Assembly (NCBI GenBank): GCA_964498785.1
Contig: CAZCJL010000070.1
Location: 1 to 34,562, forward strand
Source of the DNA: Mariaggregatimicrobium sp964498785
GTDB taxonomy: Bacteria > Zhuqueibacterota > Zhuqueibacteria > Thermofontimicrobiales > Thiofontviventaceae
Length of the DNA stretch: 34,562 bases
Reading direction: 5' to 3'
Positions 24,563 to 34,368 of this stretch are shown piece by piece. Position 1 is the first letter of the stretch. Each line of letters begins with the position of its first letter. Under the pieces are notes generated by a model. That model saw only the letters and a list, made by a program, of their open reading frames with translations. It had not been told where the DNA came from and did no database searches. Made by a program: the position numbers and the translations under genes.

Positions 24563-27466
24563 ATGAAAATTTCCAAATTGTTACTTATTTTAGTAGCATT
24601 CATGGCTTTTTCAGGGACGCTGTTTTCACAATCCACCGGAAAGATTGCAGGCAAAATCACTGATGCAAGTACTGGAAATGGATTGCCCGGAGCCAATGTA
24701 TTTATCGAAGGCACTAATATGGGAGCAGCCACCGACCTGAAGGGGAGCTATATTATCCTCAGTGTTCCTGCCGGTACCTACAACCTGATTTTCAAATACA
24801 TCGGCTATGAGGAAAAAACAGTTGAAGTGACTGTTGTTGCGGGGAAGTATGTGACGAAAGACGCTCGACTGGAATACAAGGTGCTGGAAGGTGAAGATGT
24901 TGTTGTAACAGCGCAGGCAGAAGGCCAGATACAGGCAATCAACCAGCAGATTTCTTCAAACACAATAAAAAATATTGTTTCCTCTGCAAAAATACAGGAG
25001 CTTCCGGAAGCCAATGCCGCCGAAGCTGTGGGACGTTTGCCCGGTATTTCGTTGAAACGAGAGGGCGGCGAAGGGAATAAAGTTGTTATCCGTGGATTGT
25101 CGCCGCAATACAACAAAATTCAGATCGATGGCGTTAGCATGGCAGCAACGGACACCTCGGATCGAAGTGTTGATCTGAGTATGATTTCTCCGAACATGTT
25201 AGAAGGTATTGAAGTTAGCAAAACCGCGATGGCGGATCAGGAAGGTGATAAGTTAGGTGGTTCTGTAAATTTTATCCTTAGAGGCGCTCCGGAAGGTATT
25301 AAATTCAATTTTATCGCAAAACAAGGATACAATAACTTGCGTGAAGAAATGAAAAATTATCATTACATCGTTGGAGGAAGCAAACGATTTTATGATAATC
25401 GGTTTGGTGTTCTTGTCCAGGGAAACATGGAACGAAAAGACCGCAGCGATAACAATATATATGCTGGTTATGAAATGTTGCATGATTCGTTGACCATTGC
25501 AAACAGTGTCGGTTTCCAGGATATTAGCCGAATAAACAAACGCCGGGGAGCAGTTGTTGTACTGGATTACAAAACACAGTTGACCACTGTGAAATTCTCC
25601 AATATTTACAGCGACATAGATGTGAATACCTACTCCAGGCAGGAACATTTGGCTGCGAGCGGCAGAACCCACAGTTATAACGGAACTTACTCTGAAGAAA
25701 ATATGGCTGTTTTGATGAATTCATTACAATTGGAGCAATATTTGGGTAATGTCAAAATGACAGGTAGCGTCAATTTCACCAGATCAGAATCTGAAGTTCC
25801 GGAAGAATTAAGAATTGAAGCCAACGAAAATAATGCCTTTGTGAGAAGTTGGACCTATGATGACGCGCCAATGGACCCTGCATTATTCAGATCCAAGACA
25901 GTTAACGATACCTCGAAAATATTTGTCAATTGGTTCCGACACGAAACACGCGATGTGATGGAAAAAGATTTTTCAACAGATTTAAATTTTGAATGGAATT
26001 ATTCGACCGGTTTCGCTGATTTCAAATTTAAAATTGGCGGAAAATACAAACACAAAAACAAAGAGTATGAAAAGGAAGAAAAAAGAATACCATTGGGCTG
26101 GAATGACCTCGATTTGGTACGCCGATATTTGGCTGATGAATTTGGTCTTACAAATTATGATAATGCGCAAGATTTCCCCTACAGACCCTTTATTGATTAT
26201 GATTATAATCCAGGTAATTTTATGGCCGGAAATTATACGATTAGCCGGATTCCGGATGTTGACAGAATGAGAAAATACTACCATGCCATCGAAAATTTGA
26301 AAACTGTAAACGGACAAACTGTGCGAAAAACAGTTTATCGTGATTACAACGCCTCGATCCAAAATGATTATGATGGAAGTGAAGATTACTGGGCTGCCTA
26401 TTTAATGCCAACGATTAATATTGGCAAAATGTTGACTTTTATACCGGGATTACGTTATGAACATAATAAAACAGAATATACTGGCTACCGCGCCGACAGC
26501 CCTGGTAAATGGAGTGATCCATTTCCGTATGACACGAGCACGGCTTCCAGAAAAAATGATTATTTTCTCCCCATGCTGCATGTAAAATATCAACCACTGG
26601 ATTGGTTTGATGTCCGCGCCAGCTATACCCATACAATATCCAGACCTGGCTATCAATGGCTGATACCAAAGTGGGCGACCTGGGAAGATAATTTAACCTG
26701 GAATAATACATCGCTTAAACCATCCACATCCAAAAATATTGATGTTTTCCTGTCGTTTTATAGTAGCAAGTTAGGTCTTTTTACCGTCGGCGGATTTCAG
26801 AAAAAAATTAAAGATTTTATTTTTAACACAACCACATGGCTTGTAGATTCAACCTACCTTGATCCACGGTATCCGGCGTCTGTGAAACCGGGCGGTAAGG
26901 TATATGGCTACATCAATAATCCAAATGAGGCAGATTTATATGGTATGGAATTAGAGTGGCAGTCCAATTTTTGGTTCCTCCCTGGCGCCTTGAAAGGGAT
27001 CGTATTGACGACAAATTATACATATACCTATTCTAAATTAAGATATCCGCGACAGGAAGCTGTGTGGGAATTGGTGAAAGTCGGCTTTATCAAAGTTCCA
27101 AAAATTGTCGGAATGCGGGACGGTAGTTATGAAGCCCGCCTTATTGATCAGCCGACGCATACATTTAATTTAACTATTGGCTATGATTATAAGGGCTTCG
27201 GCATTCGTTCCTCGGTTCAATATAAATCGGATGTGTTTGCGGCCAATAACTGGTATAAAGAATTGCGCCAGAACACAGAACCACTCACACTCTATGATAT
27301 GAAAATCAAACAAAAATTACCTGTGAAGGGTCTGGAGTTGTTTTTCAATCTGAATAATTTTTCAAAAGCAATTGAACAATCATCGAATAATGGCACCGGA
27401 TGGTTCACGTATCGCAGTTACTATGGCCTGTCTGCAGATGTGGGCATTAAGTATGAATTTAACTAA
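24563..27466 (+). CDS. TonB-dependent outer-membrane receptor
   Basis: 967 residues. Signal peptide about 1-22 (LFSQS). A carboxypeptidase-regulatory-like domain follows (about 27-105: GKIAGKITDASTGNGLPGAN... DLKGSYIILSVPAGTY). A possible TonB-interacting stretch EDVVVTAQ, the plug (about 125-240: ELPEANAAEAVGRLPGISL, VVIRGLSPQYNKIQIDGV, GIEVSKTAMADQEGDKLGGSVNF) and a 22-strand-type barrel come next, ending with an aromatic-containing C-terminus (KYEFN). It imports oligosaccharides across the outer membrane using TonB energy. The plug is closest in style to the SusD-independent Caulobacter/Xanthomonas TonB receptors (TIGR01782-like, from memory), and no SusD gene follows. The next gene is a T9SS-tagged beta-helix protein. 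Substrate by context: beta-1,3-gluco-oligosaccharides. Confidence 0.93.
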   Translation: MKISKLLLILVAFMAFSGTLFSQSTGKIAGKITDASTGNGLPGANVFIEGTNMGAATDLKGSYIILSVPAGTYNLIFKYIGYEEKTVEVTVVAGKYVTKDARLEYKVLEGEDVVVTAQAEGQIQAINQQISSNTIKNIVSSAKIQELPEANAAEAVGRLPGISLKREGGEGNKVVIRGLSPQYNKIQIDGVSMAATDTSDRSVDLSMISPNMLEGIEVSKTAMADQEGDKLGGSVNFILRGAPEGIKFNFIAKQGYNNLREEMKNYHYIVGGSKRFYDNRFGVLVQGNMERKDRSDNNIYAGYEMLHDSLTIANSVGFQDISRINKRRGAVVVLDYKTQLTTVKFSNIYSDIDVNTYSRQEHLAASGRTHSYNGTYSEENMAVLMNSLQLEQYLGNVKMTGSVNFTRSESEVPEELRIEANENNAFVRSWTYDDAPMDPALFRSKTVNDTSKIFVNWFRHETRDVMEKDFSTDLNFEWNYSTGFADFKFKIGGKYKHKNKEYEKEEKRIPLGWNDLDLVRRYLADEFGLTNYDNAQDFPYRPFIDYDYNPGNFMAGNYTISRIPDVDRMRKYYHAIENLKTVNGQTVRKTVYRDYNASIQNDYDGSEDYWAAYLMPTINIGKMLTFIPGLRYEHNKTEYTGYRADSPGKWSDPFPYDTSTASRKNDYFLPMLHVKYQPLDWFDVRASYTHTISRPGYQWLIPKWATWEDNLTWNNTSLKPSTSKNIDVFLSFYSSKLGLFTVGGFQKKIKDFIFNTTTWLVDSTYLDPRYPASVKPGGKVYGYINNPNEADLYGMELEWQSNFWFLPGALKGIVLTTNYTYTYSKLRYPRQEAVWELVKVGFIKVPKIVGMRDGSYEARLIDQPTHTFNLTIGYDYKGFGIRSSVQYKSDVFAANNWYKELRQNTEPLTLYDMKIKQKLPVKGLELFFNLNNFSKAIEQSSNNGTGWFTYRSYYGLSADVGIKYEFN

Positions 27467-27609
27467 TAGACTTAAAATTCATGTTTAACGACGTTACCCG
27501 GGTGATACAATGAAATCTTTTTTTGAAAGGAGGGATGCGTTTCAATAAAAGTCAGTAATTTAATACACAAACTAACAACATATTTTAATTAATTTAAAGG
27601 AGTTACACA

Positions 27610-29295
27610 ATGAGATTCAAACAGTTACTTTTCGTTATGAGCATTTGTTTAACTTTTGTCGGTTCGTTATTCGGGCAAGCTCCGGATACAGTCTATGTAC
27701 CGGCAGAAACGCCGACCGGTGATTATTATATCAATTCCATTATTGATTACATTGTCGCTGATACTAACACGGCGGGCGAACAATTGCATGAGGTCTATAA
27801 ATTGGAGCGTGGAAAAGCATATTTACTGGACCAGGCTGCAGATCTTCGAAATCCGGTTAAAATTGTTGCAGATCCGCCAATAGCGAATGATCCGGAAAAA
27901 GCACCGGCTAAAGTATTTTCAAATACGACTGAAGCTGGTGAAACTTCTACCCAGAATTTGTTTAATGTTTGGGCAGACTTTACTATTAAAAATGTTGCCA
28001 TCTCTGGAATGAGTATTAATGGAAGCACTCGAGGATGGGGTTACCCTGGAAATGCGATATCTGTTCTGGATTCTTTCGTAACTGTAACTTTGGATGGCGT
28101 TTGGCTTGATTATAATGGATGGTCATGTATCGGAGCGGCAGTACCTCATACAAGCTGGCATATCAATAATCTTCATGCCAGAAATGAACAAAATCCCGGC
28201 GATCCCTGGACGACTTTTCTGTTCTTCCTGGAACAAGCCACGGTGCTTGATACTTTCATTATCAAAAACAGTACCTACTTTCAATCAAACAGCTTTTTCC
28301 TTTTTCCGCCGGCTTACACAAAATACCTCGAAGTCGATCACTGTACTATCGTAAACACATTAAAATGGCCGTTCCATTCAACACAATGGCTGGAAGCAAA
28401 AATTACCAACAATATTTTCTATAATGTCAGTGCATTATCTTTAACTGAAAATGAAGAAGAAGGACAGGACCCGGATCATCTGGAATACGGCTTAGTGAAT
28501 GTAGATACGCTAGTTGGAAATGAACAGGGAGGAACTCCCGGCCCATATACAATTCCCGAAGCAGACAGAATGATCACTGTCAAAAACAATTGTTATTTCT
28601 GGGATAACGGCGTGCAGGATTACTGGGCAGATAATGACTCTGTAAAAGCTTCTGTCTGGATGAATAGCAGAACTCAGGCGATGTTCGACAACGATGCAGA
28701 CTGGCCCAATTTAGTCGCCGAGAGCAACTGGAATCAGGATCCGCAGTTTAATGATTTTACCGATGGATTAGCAGAAGCAAGCGCAAAACTGGCACAGGTG
28801 TGTAAAGATTTCAGAACCGGCAGTATGTATCAATGGGATTGGGATTCAGATATGGACACTTATCCCGAACTGTACGAACTTATCCATGAATATCCACTGC
28901 CGGAAAAATTCCGCTCATATTCAGGTTTGATGGGCACCGACGGAAAACCGTTGGGCGACTTGAATCACTATCCGCCAGATGTTACCGCGGTTGAAGCAAA
29001 TACGAATGTAACGCCTGCTGAATTCGAATTGGGTCAAAATTATCCCAATCCGTTCAACCCGTCAACCACGATTAATTATCGCTTAAATCAACAAGGCGAT
29101 GTCCAGTTGACTGTTTTCAATATCCTGGGTAAAAAAGTGAAAACTCTTGTCAATGAACATAAAATCGCCGGAAACTATAGTATGACATGGGACGCTACAG
29201 ATGAAACCGGAAATCGGGTAACCAGCGGACTCTACATCTACAAGCTCAAAATGGGATCAAACGTTCACATGAAAAAGATGTTGTTGCTCAAGTAA
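27610..29295 (+). CDS. T9SS-sorted right-handed beta-helix surface protein
   Basis: 561 residues. Signal peptide about 1-23 (SLFGQAP). The main domain (about 25-440) has short beta-strand rungs (FTIKNVAISGMSING, TVTLDGVWLDYNG, YLEVDHCTIVNT, AKITNNIFYNVSAL, ITVKNNCYFWDNG) typical of right-handed parallel beta-helices such as polysaccharide lyases or glycan-binding PUL proteins. The C-terminal region (about 470-561) is a T9SS type A sorting domain: FELGQNYPNPFNPSTTINY ... VTSGLYIYKLK...KKMLLLK. It should be secreted through T9SS and stay on the surface. It follows the TonB receptor by 143 bp with AAAGGAG 7 nt before the ATG, and is closed by a terminator. No catalytic residues of a known lyase family could be recognised, so its role as enzyme or binding protein is open. 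Confidence 0.78.
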   Translation: MRFKQLLFVMSICLTFVGSLFGQAPDTVYVPAETPTGDYYINSIIDYIVADTNTAGEQLHEVYKLERGKAYLLDQAADLRNPVKIVADPPIANDPEKAPAKVFSNTTEAGETSTQNLFNVWADFTIKNVAISGMSINGSTRGWGYPGNAISVLDSFVTVTLDGVWLDYNGWSCIGAAVPHTSWHINNLHARNEQNPGDPWTTFLFFLEQATVLDTFIIKNSTYFQSNSFFLFPPAYTKYLEVDHCTIVNTLKWPFHSTQWLEAKITNNIFYNVSALSLTENEEEGQDPDHLEYGLVNVDTLVGNEQGGTPGPYTIPEADRMITVKNNCYFWDNGVQDYWADNDSVKASVWMNSRTQAMFDNDADWPNLVAESNWNQDPQFNDFTDGLAEASAKLAQVCKDFRTGSMYQWDWDSDMDTYPELYELIHEYPLPEKFRSYSGLMGTDGKPLGDLNHYPPDVTAVEANTNVTPAEFELGQNYPNPFNPSTTINYRLNQQGDVQLTVFNILGKKVKTLVNEHKIAGNYSMTWDATDETGNRVTSGLYIYKLKMGSNVHMKKMLLLK

Positions 29296-29308
29296 ACGGT
29301 AGACTTAA

Positions 29309-29340
29309 AAGAGCGTCTGAATGAAAGGCGCTCTTTTTTT
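29309..29340 (+). terminator. Intrinsic terminator after the TonB receptor / beta-helix unit
   Basis: The arms AAGAGCG and CGCTCTT flank a loop around TCTGAATGAAAGG, followed directly by a run of T. It lies 14 bp past the beta-helix gene stop, in the correct orientation. Confidence 0.85.
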
Positions 29341-29434
29341 CTTTTCTAACTTCGTGTCAATTATATTTTATGTTTTTCCACGGCTCTATCCCAGGATTAT
29401 TTAATAACTCAACATCATATAAATCGGAAGACAA

Positions 29435-32400
29435 ATGATACAGCATTTCATAAATTCAGGCAAAATATATGTTTTAATTTTTGTGCTACTGGTTGTGGTA
29501 GTTCTATTTCCGGTCCCATCACCAGCCGGGAATACAGGCGGTCAGTCTTTTTATGCAACTCACCTGAGCGATACAAGCGCTGTTTATTTAATACCGGAAA
29601 ATTTTGCTGTTACTCCGAATGAAAACGGGGATGATTCAGACGCGATTCAGGCAGCGATTGATATAGTTGAGAATCGGTCTAATTTTGGTATCGTCTTTAT
29701 CCCTGAAGGCCGTTATCAAATCAGCAAAAAAATTTATGTTTGGAAAGGAATCCGGCTGATCGGATACGGTAAAAATCGTCCGTTATTTGTACTTGAAGAA
29801 AATACACCGGGCTATCAGGAGGGTGATGGTAAATATATGATCCATTTCGTGAGCGATAAGCCCCAAGAAGGCAGACCCATTCGGGACGCCAATCCCGGCA
29901 CTTTTTACAGTGCCATTAGCAATATCAACTTTGAGATTCAAAAAGGAAATCCTGCCGCGGTAGCAATTCGCTCCTTTTTTGCCCAGCACTGTTATATTGC
30001 CCACGTTGATTTTTATATTGGCGAGGGCCGAGCCGGCGTCGATCAAGTGGGCAACGAAATTGATGACTGTCGTTTTTTCGGCGGCGATTTCGGTATTATC
30101 ACCACCAAACCATCGCCAAGCTGGCCATTTCTGATGATCGATACTCAGTTCGAGAACCAACGACAGGCTGCGATATCCACAGAAGAAGGCGGACTAACGT
30201 TGGTGCGAAATCAGTTCAGAAATGTTCCCGCTGCCATTGTCGTAAATCCTCACAGAGCCGAAGAGCTATTCATGACCGATTGTCGATTCGAAAACATCAG
30301 CAGTCCGGCAGTCGTCATCAGTGATGAATATAATGCCCGCCCGCAGTACAATTTCAAAAATTTAGTTTGTAAAAATGTGCCCGTACTTGCTGCATTCCGT
30401 AAGAGCGGTAAAAAAATAAACGCCCCATCCCTGCTATATAAAGTAACTGACTTTTGTCACGGTCTGCACATCCATGATCCCGGCGCCAGACCTGAAATTA
30501 AAACAACATATAGAATTGAGCCACTTGATGAAGCACCGGCTCCGGCGCCATCCGATATTCCGCCCTTACCTGCAAGCGAAAACTGGGTCAATCTAAAATC
30601 TCTCGGCGCCAAAGGAGACGGCGTCACCAATGATACGGAGATCATCAAAAAAGCCGTTGAAAATTATCAATCCATTTATGTACCAACAGGACGCTATCTC
30701 GTTACAGAAACCATTACTTTAAAAGCGAACACTGTGCTTATCGGATTGAATCCGATTACGACGCAAATTGTTTTAGCTGATAAAACGCCTGCGTTTTGTG
30801 GTCCCGGCGCTCCTGTACCATTGCTCGAAACACCAACAAGCGGCGAAAATATTGTTACCGGGATCGGACTGGATACCGGCGCCTTTAATGAACGTGCTGT
30901 TGCTGCCAAATGGATGGCCGGTACCAATTCCTATATGAACGATGTGCGCTTTATTGGTTGTCACGGAACCTACAACGCCGACGGTTCCCGTGTGCCTGTT
31001 TATAATGAATATTACAACGGTGATCCCTACCGGGACCGGGATTGGGATACCCAATACTGGAGCCTGTGGATTACGAATGGCGGCGGGGGTACATTCAAGG
31101 ATATCTGGACGCCAAATTCGTTTGCCCAGGCAGGAATTTGCATTTCCAATACAAGTACACCGGGCAGAATTTACGCAATGTCGGTAGAGCACCATGTCCG
31201 TAATGAAGTGATTCTCAAAAACGTTTCCAACTGGAAAATATACGATTTACAAATGGAGGAAGAAAGCAACGAAAGTCCGAACGCTTTACCGCTTCGAATC
31301 GAAAATTCGACAAATGTTACTTTCGCCAATCTGTATCTTTATCGTGTCATCCGAATGATTTCGCCATTTCCGTATGGTGTGCTCATCAATTCGTCCCAAA
31401 ATATTGAGTTTTGCGGAATTCATGTGTACAGTCCCACAAAATTCTCCTTTGATAATACTATCAATGATCTGACGCATGATTCCCAGATTCGTGACCGCGA
31501 AATCGCCCGCTTGACCATTTCCGGGAAAGTGCCGTCAGAAAAGGATCGTGATTCGGAATCGCCGGTGATTGCATCTGGCGCACACATCGAAAAAGTAGTG
31601 GATGGATTTGAATTTATTGACGGTGCAACCGTTGATCGTCAGGGCAATATTTATTTTGTCGATTCGCGCTGGCATCGAATTTATCGCTGGTCACCGGGAA
31701 GCAAGAAACTCACGTTGCTGATTGATGCTCCAATTTCCCCGGTCGGGCTTGCTTTGGATCAATCAGGCAATGTGATTGTTGTGACAAAAACCTGGGATGT
31801 GCTCACGTTTCATCCGGATAGCAATGAGCCTGATTTAGAACGGCTCCCCCTTGTTGCTGCAAATTCACATGATGGCAAAATCGCTATTCTCCCCGGACAT
31901 CGTTGGCGGGATGAGCACGATTTTTTGAGCATCACAACATATTCGGAACAGAAACCACCGGATACATATTCCTCATATAACCGGTATTATGCTCATCATC
32001 CGTTTTTTCCGAAAGATAGCAGCCCCATAAAAAATCACTACATCGCACGGGATGGCGCCACGTTTATTCCGCAATGCCGCGATTTGATCAGAGCTTATTC
32101 CTTGCGAAAAGCGGTTCCGGGACATCCCTTTTATATGGCAGATGAATTCGGACAAAAAACCTGGAAATTTAAGGTGAATCCCAACGGCTCTCTCGCTGAA
32201 CCAGAGTTGTTTGCTGAGAACGGGGAACTGGATGTGGCAGTGGATGTAAAAGGAAATGTGTACATCCCGGCTGGTCATATTTATGTGTATAATAAATCCG
32301 GAAAACAAATGGATATCATCGAAGTTCCTGAGCGCCCGGCATGTGTTGTGTTTGGAGGCAAAGACCGCAAAACACTATTCATTGCGGCGCGTTCATCATT

Positions 32401-32443
32401 GTACAAACTGGAAATGCGATACAGTGGTAGTGTTATTAATTAA
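29435..32443 (+). CDS. GH55-like double beta-helix protein fused to a C-terminal beta-propeller
   Basis: 1002 residues. Signal peptide about 1-32. Two pectate-lyase-3-type beta-helix halves follow, one from about 40 (ENGDDSDAIQAAID... FIPEGRYQISKKIYVWKGIRLIGYG) and one from 383 (VNLKSLGAKGDGVTNDTEII... VPTGRYLVTETITLKANTVLIG). Tandem helices are the architecture of GH55 beta-1,3-glucanases. The stretch SVEHHVRN (E585) ... YDLQMEEES (E608-E610) resembles the GH55 S-E-H-x-V ... Q-x-E active-site region as I remember it. From about 708 to the end is an NHL/SMP-30-like propeller: GATVDRQGNIYFVDSRWHRI, PVGLALDQSGNVIVV, DVAVDVKGNVYIPAG. There is no T9SS tag. Secreted exo-acting laminarinase is the best guess. 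A GH28-related or binding protein is the alternative. Confidence 0.72.
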   Translation: MIQHFINSGKIYVLIFVLLVVVVLFPVPSPAGNTGGQSFYATHLSDTSAVYLIPENFAVTPNENGDDSDAIQAAIDIVENRSNFGIVFIPEGRYQISKKIYVWKGIRLIGYGKNRPLFVLEENTPGYQEGDGKYMIHFVSDKPQEGRPIRDANPGTFYSAISNINFEIQKGNPAAVAIRSFFAQHCYIAHVDFYIGEGRAGVDQVGNEIDDCRFFGGDFGIITTKPSPSWPFLMIDTQFENQRQAAISTEEGGLTLVRNQFRNVPAAIVVNPHRAEELFMTDCRFENISSPAVVISDEYNARPQYNFKNLVCKNVPVLAAFRKSGKKINAPSLLYKVTDFCHGLHIHDPGARPEIKTTYRIEPLDEAPAPAPSDIPPLPASENWVNLKSLGAKGDGVTNDTEIIKKAVENYQSIYVPTGRYLVTETITLKANTVLIGLNPITTQIVLADKTPAFCGPGAPVPLLETPTSGENIVTGIGLDTGAFNERAVAAKWMAGTNSYMNDVRFIGCHGTYNADGSRVPVYNEYYNGDPYRDRDWDTQYWSLWITNGGGGTFKDIWTPNSFAQAGICISNTSTPGRIYAMSVEHHVRNEVILKNVSNWKIYDLQMEEESNESPNALPLRIENSTNVTFANLYLYRVIRMISPFPYGVLINSSQNIEFCGIHVYSPTKFSFDNTINDLTHDSQIRDREIARLTISGKVPSEKDRDSESPVIASGAHIEKVVDGFEFIDGATVDRQGNIYFVDSRWHRIYRWSPGSKKLTLLIDAPISPVGLALDQSGNVIVVTKTWDVLTFHPDSNEPDLERLPLVAANSHDGKIAILPGHRWRDEHDFLSITTYSEQKPPDTYSSYNRYYAHHPFFPKDSSPIKNHYIARDGATFIPQCRDLIRAYSLRKAVPGHPFYMADEFGQKTWKFKVNPNGSLAEPELFAENGELDVAVDVKGNVYIPAGHIYVYNKSGKQMDIIEVPERPACVVFGGKDRKTLFIAARSSLYKLEMRYSGSVIN

Positions 32444-32571
32444 CCACAGGACCGGGTTATTGTACGTTTCAGGCTTGTGTGCCGCAAAAAAGACTGAGCA
32501 GCACACGGACTACACGGATCGACACAGATTTTTAAAATGTAAATCCGTAAATAATTAAAGGAAAAATACGC

Positions 32572-34368
32572 ATGAAAGGAAAAATATCTGTAATACTGGC
32601 CGCAATAGTTTTAATCTGCTATAATGCAGTTTTCTCAGCCGGATGGGAATTGATCTGGCAGGATGAATTCAACGATGGTATTTCGCAGGACTGGTCGTTT
32701 GATACAGGGTATGGCAGTTGGGGCTGGGGCAATGACGAGTGGCAATTTTATACACCAGATAACGCGTTTATTGTTGATAGCGCACTGGTTATTCGAGCCA
32801 CCTGTGATGGTGTACCCGGTCTCCGTGATGGCAGCATCAAATCTGCCAAATTAATAACCCGAGGAAATTTCGACGTCAAATACGGAAAAATTGAAGCCCG
32901 AATGAAAATGCTTCTGGGAAAGGGATGTTGGCCGGCATTCTGGATGCTTGGCGCCAATATCAATACAGTCGGCTGGCCAAAGTGCGGCGAGATTGATATC
33001 ATGGAAAACGTTAACGCGGAAAATGTTATTCACGGCACTGCTCACTGGGATGATAACGGCCGACACGATAGTTACGGGCAGACTATTCAGCCAGTGAATA
33101 TCGACGAGTTTCATTTGTACTCGATTATCTGGGATGAACAACTTATCACGTGGCAGATGGATGGAGAAACGTATTGCACGATGGATATTACAGCAGATGC
33201 GCTGCGGGAATTTCATGAAAATTTTTACATTATCCTGAACCTGGCGATTGGCGGCGTTTGGCCCGGGTCGCCGGATACCACCACCTTTCCCGCGGAAATC
33301 GTTGTGGATTATGTACGAGTCTTTCGGCATGATGGCCCGCGTATCGGATTCTATCCTGCCAAATTGCGTTTTGAAATGGAAAAAGCGGGCGCATTAGCCG
33401 TGGATCCGCAAACCATCAACATCACAAATACCGGCAGCGAGACCCTGACTGACGTAACAGTTGAAGCTGATGTGGACTGGCTGGAGATCGCCTGGATTGA
33501 TCAGCAAGGGAATGATCAATCCTTTGATGTCTCGATAAACGAACAGGCCAATGAATTTCCGTTCGGCAGTTATTCTGCGGAACTGACGGTGAATGCTGAA
33601 AATACAGCTTTTGAAACCATACCTGTGGAATTGCAGATCGGCAAAAACCTGGTGCTACGAAACGTTGTCCGCGCATCTTCGGTGGAAGCTGATCCGCCGG
33701 ATGATGAGAATGTTGAACCTATCAATGTTAATGACGGCGACAAAAGCACCCGCTGGGCCAGCGAATGGAGTGATCCGCAATGGATTTCCATTGATTTGAA
33801 TCGCATATTTCTCAATAAACAATTTTCCGTTGAATCAGTGAAATTGTTCTGGGAGGACGCGTATGCCGATGAATACGAAATTCAACTCTCCAATACGTCC
33901 GACTTTTCAAGCTATGAAGTCATCGCCAACGTCATGAATAACGATGGCGGAATCGATCTGCTGATGACGGATAATTCCGTTGCTGGTCGCTATATTCGGA
34001 TGTACGGTATTAGCAGAGCCACTGAGTATGGCTATTCGCTTTATGAATTTGAAGTGTATGGCAGTGTGAGCACAGGCGTTTCTGAAAATGACATGGTTGC
34101 TGTGCCTGAAAATTATCAAATTCAAAACGCACCCAATCCATTCAATCCGAATACGACTGTTTACTATTCATTGCCTGAAAAACAAAAAATAAAACTGGCA
34201 GTGTACGACATCAACGGAAAAATGGTAAAAACACTTTTCTCAGGTGTGCAGGAAGCCGGGCAACATAAAATCGTATTCGACGGGAAACAACTGGCATCAG
34301 GAATGTACCTCTGCCGACTGGAGACACCGATGACTGTATTGACGCGCAAGATGTTGCTGGTTAAATAG
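32572..34368 (+). CDS. GH16 laminarinase with Ig-like, F5/8 and T9SS sorting domains
   Basis: 598 residues. Signal peptide about 1-22 (AVFSAG). The GH16 jelly roll (about 23-258) starts WELIWQDEFND, with CWPAFWMLG and the catalytic motif GEIDIMEN: nucleophile E140, D142, acid/base E145. The E-x-D-x-x-E form (with the extra Met) is that of laminarinase-type endo-beta-1,3-glucanases. An Ig-like region (about 262-356), an F5/8 type C carbohydrate-binding domain (about 358-504: STRWASEWSDPQWISIDL ... GRYIRMYG) and a T9SS type A sorting domain (about 512-598: NAPNPFNPNTTVYYSL ... KMLLVK) follow. It should cut beta-1,3-glucan internally at or outside the cell surface. AAAGGA precedes the ATG. It is the last gene in the window. 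Confidence 0.94.
   Translation: MKGKISVILAAIVLICYNAVFSAGWELIWQDEFNDGISQDWSFDTGYGSWGWGNDEWQFYTPDNAFIVDSALVIRATCDGVPGLRDGSIKSAKLITRGNFDVKYGKIEARMKMLLGKGCWPAFWMLGANINTVGWPKCGEIDIMENVNAENVIHGTAHWDDNGRHDSYGQTIQPVNIDEFHLYSIIWDEQLITWQMDGETYCTMDITADALREFHENFYIILNLAIGGVWPGSPDTTTFPAEIVVDYVRVFRHDGPRIGFYPAKLRFEMEKAGALAVDPQTINITNTGSETLTDVTVEADVDWLEIAWIDQQGNDQSFDVSINEQANEFPFGSYSAELTVNAENTAFETIPVELQIGKNLVLRNVVRASSVEADPPDDENVEPINVNDGDKSTRWASEWSDPQWISIDLNRIFLNKQFSVESVKLFWEDAYADEYEIQLSNTSDFSSYEVIANVMNNDGGIDLLMTDNSVAGRYIRMYGISRATEYGYSLYEFEVYGSVSTGVSENDMVAVPENYQIQNAPNPFNPNTTVYYSLPEKQKIKLAVYDINGKMVKTLFSGVQEAGQHKIVFDGKQLASGMYLCRLETPMTVLTRKMLLVK

Noticed and set aside
27510..27558. Tiny frames (12 codons from 27510, 7 codons from 27535) beside a strong AAAGGAGGG in the receptor/beta-helix spacer
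   Set aside because: The SD-like run is only 1 nt from the ATG at 27535 and lies inside the other frame; the peptides match nothing. A leader peptide is possible but unsupported.
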